Assembly (NCBI GenBank): GCA_025350385.1
Contig: JANXXZ010000247.1
Span: forward strand, 1-7,439
Source: Bacteroidales bacterium
GTDB taxonomy: Bacteria; Bacteroidota; Bacteroidia; Bacteroidales; UBA4417
DNA: 7,439 nucleotides
Direction: 5' to 3'
Shown: piece after piece, positions 1 through 5,317 of the stretch
Layout of the letters: every line of letters begins with the position of its first letter
How positions within the stretch are numbered: position 1 is the first letter of the stretch
Position numbers and translations under genes: made by a program
The notes under the pieces: generated by a model
The model's input: the letters and a program-made list of their open reading frames with translations, nothing else
Told to the model about the DNA's origin: nothing
Databases searched by the model: none

Positions 1-7
1 AGAAACG

Positions 8-403
8 ATGAGGCGTTTGTTTATCCTTTTACCTGTGATTTTTATCTCCCTTTCTGCTTGTAAAAAAGATGCAGGACCAGGCGGGACTTCCACCATTTTA
101 GGCAGGGTAAAGGTGCTCAATTATAACTCAACATTTACCCATATAAACGCAGTGTATTGGGCTCAAAAAGAGGAAGTGTTTATAATTTACGGTGGTGATT
201 CGGTGTATAGCGACAGTTATAAAACTAATTATGATGGCAGTTATAGGTTTGAGCACCTGCAAAAAGGAAATTACAAAGTTTTTTGTTATTCCAAGGACAC
301 TACGGGCCTTATACCTGGAGGACTATTTGCAGTTATTAAGGATGTCGAAATTTCAGGGAATAGTGAGTTGGTCAGGGTTGAAGATATTGTGATTGTGAAG
401 TAA
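8..403 (+). CDS. small lipoprotein with a transthyretin-like (carboxypeptidase regulatory-like) domain
   Basis: A 131-residue exported lipoprotein of unknown function. Residues 1-17 form a signal peptide: two Arg at positions 2-3, a hydrophobic core, then the lipobox LSAC with the lipidated Cys at 18, followed by Lys-Lys. The mature part is a single small beta-rich domain. The segment around residues 71-95 (NYDGSYRFEHL, then KGNYKVFCYS) matches the 'DG-x-Y-x-F-x-x-L-x-x-G-x-Y-x-V' pattern of carboxypeptidase regulatory-like, transthyretin-type folds, which usually act as structural or binding modules rather than enzymes. The gene ends 8 bases before the VTC-domain gene and is probably co-transcribed with it, so it may be an accessory of that envelope system. 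Only seven bases precede the ATG, so the operon may begin outside the window. The lipoprotein call is firm; the role is not known. Confidence 0.8.
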   Translation: MRRLFILLPVIFISLSACKKDAGPGGTSTILGRVKVLNYNSTFTHINAVYWAQKEEVFIIYGGDSVYSDSYKTNYDGSYRFEHLQKGNYKVFCYSKDTTGLIPGGLFAVIKDVEISGNSELVRVEDIVIVK

Positions 404-411
404 TCCAAACA

Positions 412-1206
412 ATGCAGAGCAAAATCACTTCGTATGAGGATATAGCGCAGTTGCTTGCAAAATTTAAAGCAATCAGTCTGCCTGAAATGGATTCAGTTAA
501 CCTGCTGAATCGAACTGAGAAGAAATTTATCATGCACGTCAGCAAAATTGAGGCTGTTCTTTTATTGGCCCTGGCTGATTACCGTGTTCTCGAAATAAAT
601 GCTTCGAGACTGCTGGAATATAGTACTGAATATTTTGATACCTTCGACAATGTCATGTACCTGGCCCATCACAACGGGAGGCAGAATCGTTTCAAAGTGC
701 GGAAAAGAGAGTACCTGATTTCAGGAGAGCAGTTCCTGGAGGTAAAAAGAAGGTACAACAATGGCCGTACCCAAAAAAAGCGTGTTGAACTTAACGGAAG
801 CGCTACTGACGGAGTGTATGGCCAGGTTTTAGTAGAAGCCGCAACGCCATATAAATTGAATGGATTAGAGAAAAAACTTGAAAATACATTTCACCGCATT
901 ACACTGGTAAACGATGCCTGCCTGGAAAGAATTACCATTGACCTTGGTCTGAGTTTCAGGAATGATAAGGGTAGCATCAATCTTCCTTCTGTTTCCATCA
1001 TTGAAATAAAGAAAGAAAAGGCCGGACCGGTTACCGGATTTGAGCTGATTATGCATAAACTGGGCATACATGGCTCAAGTGTCAGCAAATACTGCATCGG
1101 GCGCGCACTACTTGAACCAACGCTGAAAGCTAACCTGTTTCAGAATAAAATAAGATACTTAACAAAACTAAACGCAATTGTTCATGATCACTCTTTTAAG
1201 CCATAA
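412..1206 (+). CDS. VTC-domain polyphosphate polymerase family protein
   Basis: A 264-residue soluble protein of the VTC domain family, whose yeast member Vtc4 makes inorganic polyphosphate from ATP inside a basic tunnel. The charged signatures of the family appear in order: RTEKKF (34-39), YFDT (74-77), RFKVRKREY (93-101), FLEVKRR (108-114), KKR (122-124), ERITID (172-177), IIEIK (196-200) and SKY (225-227) near the end. Acidic residues at E110 and E198 are candidates for metal ligands. There is no signal peptide or membrane segment, so the protein should act in the cytoplasm, probably docked to the DUF4956 membrane protein encoded next. The ATG follows the lipoprotein stop by 8 bases. The 3' end overlaps the next gene by 23 bases if that gene starts at 1184. 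Family assignment is from motif order. ATP use and a polyphosphate product are inferred from homologues, and another triphosphate or product is possible. Confidence 0.87.
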   Translation: MQSKITSYEDIAQLLAKFKAISLPEMDSVNLLNRTEKKFIMHVSKIEAVLLLALADYRVLEINASRLLEYSTEYFDTFDNVMYLAHHNGRQNRFKVRKREYLISGEQFLEVKRRYNNGRTQKKRVELNGSATDGVYGQVLVEAATPYKLNGLEKKLENTFHRITLVNDACLERITIDLGLSFRNDKGSINLPSVSIIEIKKEKAGPVTGFELIMHKLGIHGSSVSKYCIGRALLEPTLKANLFQNKIRYLTKLNAIVHDHSFKP

Positions 1207-1876
1207 CTTGCTGCTTTTCGATATGCCTTTGCTAATTTCCAGGGCTTTCCCTTACCTCCTTTTCTACTTTGTAATAAACTTCGTTTCTGTCTTTACCCTT
1301 AGCAAGCTGCTCTACTATAACCGGTGCAAGAAGAAAGATTATCTGTTTACTTATATTTCAATCGGTAATACTATTTTTCTTCTCTGTTTTGTCCTTGATA
1401 ATGTGGAAATGAAACTCGGGCTTGCTTTGGGCCTGTTTGCGATCTTTGGAATTATACGTTACCGAACCAGCCAGATCGGCATCAAGGAAATGACCTACCT
1501 ATTCATGATTATAGGACTTTCGGTTGTAAATGCACTTGCAAATCACAAGATTGGTCTGGCAGAATTGATTTTTTCGAACCTGGTGATTATTGGGGGAGTC
1601 TGGATCAAAGAGCGGTATTTGTACAGGATTAATGAAACATATAAATTAGTTCAGTATGACCTTGTACAAAATATTAAACCCGAGAACCACACTCTGTTGA
1701 TTGATGATATCAGGAACAGATTGGGACTGGATATATCAAGAATAGAGGTTGGTAAGGTAAGTTTCCTGAAGGATTCGGTAACACTCAGAGTGTACTTTGA
1801 AGAGAAGTCCGGCGGTATTGTATCCAACTATGTTTTGAACGGAAATGATGCCTCAGGGGATGAAGATGAAGATTAA
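1184..1876 (+). CDS. DUF4956 inner-membrane protein, partner of the VTC-domain protein
   Basis: A 230-residue integral membrane protein recognised as DUF4956 by the block around residues 87-107 (FAIFGIIRYRT, then IGIKEMTYLF). Numbered from the ATG at 1184, likely membrane spans are about 22-44, 53-72, 77-91, 105-120 and 124-140. A soluble C-terminal domain follows (about 143-230) and ends in the acidic tail DEDED. The family is of unknown biochemical function but is often encoded beside VTC-domain proteins. In yeast VTC proteins the polymerase and membrane parts are fused, so this could be the separate membrane partner. The start is uncertain: ATG 1184 overlaps the upstream gene by 23 bases, a TTG two codons earlier is less likely, and ATG 1223 would avoid the overlap while keeping all spans. 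The gene overlaps the next one, which supports coupled translation. Confidence 0.85.
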   Translation: MITLLSHNLLLFDMPLLISRAFPYLLFYFVINFVSVFTLSKLLYYNRCKKKDYLFTYISIGNTIFLLCFVLDNVEMKLGLALGLFAIFGIIRYRTSQIGIKEMTYLFMIIGLSVVNALANHKIGLAELIFSNLVIIGGVWIKERYLYRINETYKLVQYDLVQNIKPENHTLLIDDIRNRLGLDISRIEVGKVSFLKDSVTLRVYFEEKSGGIVSNYVLNGNDASGDEDED

Positions 1877-2546
1877 CCTGAAATTATCCTGTTGTATCCT
1901 GTTCCTGCTCCAGTTCATATTTTCAACCGGAACGGCACAGGTAAAGGATTTCCAGCTATGGACTGATATTTCAGTCAAAAAAGATCTGAGCAAGCACTGG
2001 GAACTGAGTTATGAACAAAACCTCCGTTTTGGCAGCAATGCAGGCCGGTTGGATAAATCTTATTCTAACCTCACAGCTGGTTACAAGATTACAAAGTTCC
2101 TTAAGATTGACGGGATGTACCGGTTTGTGATACGAAATAAACCCGATTACATAAGCTATGGGCACACTTTCGCATTCGATGCCACACTGAAACAGAAATA
2201 TGACCCTTTTCGGTTTTCGGTACGTAACCGTCTCCTATATAAGTTTTCGGATATCCGCTCATCTGATAATGGGAGAATTCCCCAAAGGTATTACCGGACA
2301 AAACTAGAAATTGGTTTCAAAACGAAGAAATTCCCCTTGAACCCTTATTTTTCCGCAGAGAGCTTTTTATTTCTTCCAATAGGCGAAACACCTTATTTTG
2401 ATGCGTTAAGGGCCACCGCAGGTCTTGAATATGCATTGAACAAACACAATATTGTTGATTGCTATTGGATGAATGAATGGGGTTTCAATACTGCAGATGC
2501 TGAAGATCTATATATTCTCGGAGTTTCCTATTCTTACATGTTCTGA
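1860..2546 (+). CDS. DUF2490 outer-membrane beta-barrel protein
   Basis: A protein of about 228 residues with a signal peptide (basic MKMKINLK, then a hydrophobic stretch ending TGTA before Gln). The mature part is made of alternating amphipathic strands rich in Tyr, Phe, Lys and Arg. It opens with the DUF2490 pattern, an aromatic WTDIS strand followed by 'W-E-L-S-Y-E-Q-N-L-R-F', and closes with SYSYMF. A C-terminal Phe on an aromatic strand is the usual barrel-assembly signal of outer-membrane proteins. Of several in-frame ATGs (1845, 1848, 1860, 1866), 1860 or 1866 gives the best signal peptide; 1845 would add an unhelpful MMPQG. The start overlaps the DUF4956 gene by 11-17 bases, so the two are translationally linked. 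Function is unknown. Its place as last gene of the VTC operon suggests an outer-membrane part of the same system. Confidence 0.82.
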   Translation: MKMKINLKLSCCILFLLQFIFSTGTAQVKDFQLWTDISVKKDLSKHWELSYEQNLRFGSNAGRLDKSYSNLTAGYKITKFLKIDGMYRFVIRNKPDYISYGHTFAFDATLKQKYDPFRFSVRNRLLYKFSDIRSSDNGRIPQRYYRTKLEIGFKTKKFPLNPYFSAESFLFLPIGETPYFDALRATAGLEYALNKHNIVDCYWMNEWGFNTADAEDLYILGVSYSYMF

Positions 2547-2554
2547 TATTAATT

Positions 2555-2582
2555 GCCACGAGTGAACAGCCACTGGCCACAA
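2555..2582. repeat. four-unit degenerate heptamer repeat, GCCAC-type
   Basis: Four consecutive 7-base units can be laid out: GCCACGA, GTGAACA, GCCACTG and GCCACAA. Three share GCCAC at the same phase, and the second has diverged. The array lies in the 91-base gap between two convergent genes. It has few copies and could be chance on its own; the same 7-base period in two other gaps makes it more credible. The adjoining sequence (GAACA at 2564-2568 and TGTTC at 2584-2588) could form a weak bulged hairpin, but no U-tract follows, so I do not call a terminator. Confidence 0.5.
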
Positions 2583-2637
2583 ATGTTCTTCCGGGGAGAG
2601 GATCTGAGTTCCTTGTCGTTGGTTTATCATAACTTAT

Positions 2638-3090
2638 TTAAAAAATATCCCTTATCTCAATTTTCTTATCCCTGAAAGCAAAAGACTCCCCTTTTTTCCT
2701 GCCTTTCATTGCCTGGCAGATTGGAACCATGGGTGATATCGTAAAAAAGATCACATTATCAATTTCAATTTTTCCCAGGCCAACGGATATGAAATAATTC
2801 TGATCATCGGTCAGGATAATTGCCCCAAAGGTAACCGCAGTGTATTCCTTTTTCAGGTCAATCTGATCCAGCACTTTCAATTCCTGCATCTCTTTCGACA
2901 TTTGCTGGGCCATCATATCCCTCCTACGCATCAATTGTGCCCTGAATGAGTCGTACCGGTCCTTTGGAGGTCCATAATCATTGGCCTGCTGCTGTGCATC
3001 AGCCATTGTTGCCTCCAGACTGGTTATGGTTTCCAGCAGTTTGTGACGACATTCTTCGATGAGCCGGTTCTTAATTTCTGCTTTATTCAT
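2638..3090 (-). CDS. GreA/GreB-like protein, Bacteroidota short form
   Basis: A 150-residue protein with two parts. Residues 1-75 are a charged helical hairpin, a predicted antiparallel coiled coil, with a turn near GPPKDRYDS (40-48). Residues 85-150 resemble the FKBP-like C-terminal domain of Gre factors, with GAIILTDD, then 'ISP-x-x-P-I-x-x-A-x-x-G-x-K-x-G' (118-134) and a closing strand ending in DIF. Gre factors insert an acidic coiled-coil tip into the secondary channel of RNA polymerase to rescue backtracked complexes. Here D44 and D47 at the turn have the three-residue spacing of the acidic pair D41/E44 of E. coli GreA. The protein may therefore bind RNA polymerase, but it could be a regulator rather than a cleavage factor. 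Its ATG lies inside the end of the VOC gene (8-base ATGAATAA overlap), so its translation is probably coupled to that gene. Homologues are often misnamed 3-oxoacyl-ACP synthase in databases; nothing here supports that name. Confidence 0.75.
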   Translation of the reverse strand: MNKAEIKNRLIEECRHKLLETITSLEATMADAQQQANDYGPPKDRYDSFRAQLMRRRDMMAQQMSKEMQELKVLDQIDLKKEYTAVTFGAIILTDDQNYFISVGLGKIEIDNVIFFTISPMVPICQAMKGRKKGESFAFRDKKIEIRDIF

Positions 3091-4165
3091 TGCTCTCTTT
3101 GAACCGGTTAAATCGTAAAGCCTTTACTACAAAATCGGGAAGTGAATTGAGGTGATGCCTCTTCTTCAGGTTGAGATAGATGCCGAATTTCTTGAAAACA
3201 GGCACTTTGAGTGTTTCTACAAATTCAATGAGCGTGCTATCCGGATCGGCTATATAGGAAAAATGCCCGGCTGCTTCACCCATATCAAAACCTTCTGTAT
3301 CATGCGAAGCCATACTATCTACGGTAAAAGGAAACCCTTTTGATTTGCACTCTTCTCGCAGGATTTGCATACCGCTCACATCAAAGCAGAGGTGAATAAA
3401 GCCAAGATCGCCCCAGAAACGGTTTTCATAAATCAGCCTGGGTGCGCGATCGAGAGCCTGCACCAGTTCTACCTGGGTTGCCCCGAGCAATTTGCTGAAA
3501 CTGCCCTTCTTATAATCGCTGTGATTGAGCAGTATCCTTCGAAATTTGCCATTACCTCCCGGTAACCATGCCAGGTCGTCGAAGGTACCCGTTTTGTCGA
3601 ATGCAATCTTGTTATATCCCAGGATATCACTGTACACTGACTTTGATTTTTCAATATCACTTACGCCAACAGTAACGCCATAAACGGCGCCGGTTGGTTT
3701 TTTCTCATCCATGAAATAGGAATCGCCCTTTACTACTTCAAAGTAATTTCCATAGGGATCCCTGATAAAATAATGAGGCATCTGGCTCAGATCGGCAGTC
3801 AAAGGGGATACGTCGTAACCTTTGGTCTGATGATATTTGTAAGCTGCCGCTACATCAAGACTTTTAATTTTCACAAGAAATATCCCCAGGTCGCCAAAGC
3901 CAGGCAAAAAAGAGGGCGGTTGGGGAGTCCGCTCCGTGTAATTCCAGATTTCAAAACCACCGCCTCCCTGCATATTCAGGGCAAGTGCTGCATGACGTTT
4001 TTGCGGTTTCCCACCCGTATAAGGCAACATAAGTCCTGCCATGGCTTCTTCTTCAAAAATGCGTATATCAACACCAAATGCTTCGCGGTACCATTTCCAG
4101 GCTTCACGGACATTCAGCACACCAATCCCGACTTGTTGGATACCCCGGATATATCTCTCTGACAT
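3083..4165 (-). CDS. two-domain VOC (glyoxalase/dioxygenase fold) family protein
   Basis: A 360-residue cytoplasmic protein with two vicinal-oxygen-chelate domains, about residues 8-146 and 161-318. Each starts with the usual strand and helix: 'VGIGVLNVREAWKWYREAFG' in the first and 'GVTVGVSDIEKS-x-x-x-Y-x-x-ILG' in the second. Each ends with a DP-x-x-x-x-x-E strand (DPYGNYFEVV and DPDSTLIEFVE). In the second domain H258 (FIHL) and E314 (LIEF) stand where two metal ligands are expected, but the usual first-strand His position is G163, so the classical 2-His-1-Glu site is incomplete. A basic, partly hydrophobic tail follows (319-360). Substrate and reaction cannot be read from the sequence. 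Extradiol dioxygenases, hydroxyphenylpyruvate dioxygenases and glyoxalases share the fold. It is preceded by an SDR gene (74-base gap) and overlaps the Gre-like gene by 8 bases. Confidence 0.82.
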   Translation of the reverse strand: MSERYIRGIQQVGIGVLNVREAWKWYREAFGVDIRIFEEEAMAGLMLPYTGGKPQKRHAALALNMQGGGGFEIWNYTERTPQPPSFLPGFGDLGIFLVKIKSLDVAAAYKYHQTKGYDVSPLTADLSQMPHYFIRDPYGNYFEVVKGDSYFMDEKKPTGAVYGVTVGVSDIEKSKSVYSDILGYNKIAFDKTGTFDDLAWLPGGNGKFRRILLNHSDYKKGSFSKLLGATQVELVQALDRAPRLIYENRFWGDLGFIHLCFDVSGMQILREECKSKGFPFTVDSMASHDTEGFDMGEAAGHFSYIADPDSTLIEFVETLKVPVFKKFGIYLNLKKRHHLNSLPDFVVKALRFNRFKESNE

Positions 4166-4181
4166 GATTGTATCTTTTAAG

Positions 4182-4212
4182 CGAAAATAACTATTTGTGA
4201 GTGAAAAGGCAA
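4182..4212 (-). promoter_or_regulatory. putative promoter of the VOC and Gre-like genes
   Basis: Read on the minus strand, TTG (4212-4210) is followed after 20 bases by TATTTTCG (4189-4182), one mismatch from the Bacteroidota -7 box TAnnTTTG. The spacing fits the expected 19-21 bases. Transcription would begin roughly ten bases before the ATG at 4165, giving a very short leader. The VOC gene could also be read through from the SDR gene, as I see no terminator between them. Confidence 0.4.
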
Positions 4213-4239
4213 GTTAAAAATCACTTCAGGATGAATGAG

Positions 4240-5037
4240 CTAGGTAACACTCACTTTTGTTATCATTTTATAGAAAAGGGAAGGAATATATCTTTTCAGA
4301 TAAACCGAGACCCGCTCAAACCCGCCGATCAGAACAACAATCTTATCCTTTTTAACTGCTTTTATAATCTCACAGGCACACTGATCGGCTGTAATCCCTT
4401 TATCCTGGCGTTCATCCATTCGTCCGTGGGCTTTACCTGTTGAATCAAGAGCATTGAATGAGATATTTGTCCTCACTCTGTCGGGGCACGCTATGGTTAC
4501 TTTAATATTGTCTTTCAGATGCTCAATCCTCAGGGTTTCATAGAATCCATGCAAGGCATGCTTCGAAGCACAATAAGCGGAACGAAGCGGAAAACCAAAC
4601 AGGCCTGAAAGGCTGGATGTAACGGCAATATGCCCGCCTCCATTTTTGATCATTTGGGGTAAAACACTCTTGGTCAGCGTGATATTTGCAAAATAATTGA
4701 TTTCCATTATTTTGCGATCATTTTCCAGGGGTGTTTCATTTATCAATGAGCGCTGGCTAATGCCACCGTTGTTGAATAACATATCAATCCCTCCAAAAAC
4801 GGCTATGGCTTGCTGCGCTATTCCGGGTATTTTGTCCACTTCGGAAAGGTCGAAAGGAAGAACGCCACATTTCCCACCTGATGCAATGATCTTTTCTTCC
4901 ACCCGTTTAAGTTCTTCCAGCTGATTGGATGATATAACCACTTTACATCCCAGCTTAACCATTTTGCAGGCAAGGGATTCACCTATTCCCGAGGAAGCGC
5001 CGGTGATCCAGGCAACCTTATTGTTAAAGTCTTTCAT
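4240..5037 (-). CDS. classical short-chain dehydrogenase/reductase (SDR)
   Basis: A 265-residue NAD(P)-dependent oxidoreductase with a Rossmann fold. Visible motifs are the cofactor loop TGASSGIG (12-19), D63 in the FDLS segment, NNGG (89-92, a variant of NNAG), N114, catalytic S142 in the TSSLSG segment, and the Y155-x3-K159 pair. All four catalytic positions (N114, S142, Y155, K159) are therefore present. No acidic residue ends strand 2 (VVISSNQ), which argues for NADP rather than NAD. The usual PG after strand 6 is PD (CPDRVRT, 184-190). The last 25 residues are basic and hydrophobic (VSVYLKRYIPSLFYKMITK), as in DHRS7-like SDRs that sit on membranes, so a lipid-like substrate is possible. 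Length is typical. It is the first gene of the minus-strand group and is divergent from the helicase gene. The specific substrate is unknown. Confidence 0.9.
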   Translation of the reverse strand: MKDFNNKVAWITGASSGIGESLACKMVKLGCKVVISSNQLEELKRVEEKIIASGGKCGVLPFDLSEVDKIPGIAQQAIAVFGGIDMLFNNGGISQRSLINETPLENDRKIMEINYFANITLTKSVLPQMIKNGGGHIAVTSSLSGLFGFPLRSAYCASKHALHGFYETLRIEHLKDNIKVTIACPDRVRTNISFNALDSTGKAHGRMDERQDKGITADQCACEIIKAVKKDKIVVLIGGFERVSVYLKRYIPSLFYKMITKVSVT

Positions 5038-5056
5038 TCACTCACGGTTTGTGAAG

Positions 5057-5064
5057 CAAATGTA
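5057..5064 (-). promoter_or_regulatory. putative -7 promoter box of the SDR gene
   Basis: On the minus strand TACATTTG matches the Bacteroidota -7 consensus TAnnTTTG exactly, 19 bases upstream of the SDR ATG at 5037. Transcription would start around 5050, leaving a leader of about a dozen bases. No good TTTG is seen at the -33 distance, where the sequence runs into the CGGATTT heptamer array. Confidence 0.5.
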
Positions 5065-5080
5065 GAAGTATTATTTTAAA

Positions 5081-5115
5081 TGAATTTCGGATTTTTGATT
5101 TCGGATTTCGGATTT
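5081..5115. repeat. five-unit heptamer repeat, CGGATTT-type
   Basis: Five uninterrupted 7-base units: TGAATTT, CGGATTT, TTGATTT, CGGATTT, CGGATTT. Three are identical and the other two keep the last four or five positions. The array lies in the 280-base gap between the divergent SDR and helicase genes, just upstream of the SDR -7 box. It encodes nothing convincing. Confidence 0.8.
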
Positions 5116-5170
5116 AGACGTTTCGATAAACTTCAGAGTTGTGCCTTGATTAAATTATACACGTCCTTAC

Positions 5171-5226
5171 GCACAGCGCACAGCACACAGCACACAGCAC
5201 ACAGCATTCAGCATCCAGCACTCAGT
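5171..5226. repeat. eight-unit heptamer repeat, ACACAGC-type
   Basis: Eight uninterrupted 7-base units: GCACAGC twice, ACACAGC three times, then ATTCAGC, ATCCAGC and ACTCAGT. The core CAGC is nearly invariant and the first three bases drift towards the right end. The array ends about 20 bases before the helicase -7 box, so it abuts the likely -33 region. A 91-codon open frame through it (5080-5355) is composed of repeat-derived Gln, His, Ser, Thr and Ala codons and is not a gene. Confidence 0.88.
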
Positions 5227-5230
5227 ACTA

Positions 5231-5240
5231 TTCCGCGGAA
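5231..5240. promoter_or_regulatory. operator-like 10-base palindrome in the helicase promoter
   Basis: TTCCGCGGAA is a perfect palindrome lying between the expected -33 position and the -7 box (5246-5253) of the helicase gene. A dimeric repressor bound here would block RNA polymerase. No binding protein is known to me for this exact site, and a 10-base palindrome can occur by chance. Confidence 0.3.
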
Positions 5241-5245
5241 ACCCT

Positions 5246-5253
5246 TACCTTTG
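5246..5253 (+). promoter_or_regulatory. putative -7 promoter box of the DEAD-box helicase gene
   Basis: TACCTTTG matches the Bacteroidota -7 consensus TAnnTTTG exactly. It would place the transcript start near 5259 and give a leader of about 60 bases before the ATG at 5318. That leader includes a small GAGA/TCTC inverted repeat (5293-5304). The -33 element is weak: no TTTG lies 19-21 bases upstream, where the ACACAGC array ends. Confidence 0.6.
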
Positions 5254-5317
5254 CCTTTTCCGGTTGGAATTTTACCTTTCACTGATAGCCGGGAGACCAA
5301 TCTCTCAACCCCGAACA

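Noticed and set aside
1178..1183. TTG start for the DUF4956 gene two codons upstream of ATG 1184
   Set aside because: An ATG follows at once, TTG starts are rare, and the extra residues add nothing recognisable.
2547..2637. Bidirectional terminator between the convergent genes
   Set aside because: Only a short bulged GAACA/TGTTC pairing is seen, with no adjoining U-tract on either strand.
4201..4443. 80-codon + strand frame opposite the 3' end of the SDR gene
   Set aside because: It is antisense to a well-supported gene, starts with a GTG and shows no domain.
5171..5226. CRISPR array
   Set aside because: Units are 7 bases and directly adjacent, with no spacers and no cas genes.
5264..5317. 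TTG start extending the helicase by 18 residues
   Set aside because: The added segment has no family similarity and begins at the predicted transcript start; the ATG at 5318 gives the normal N terminus.
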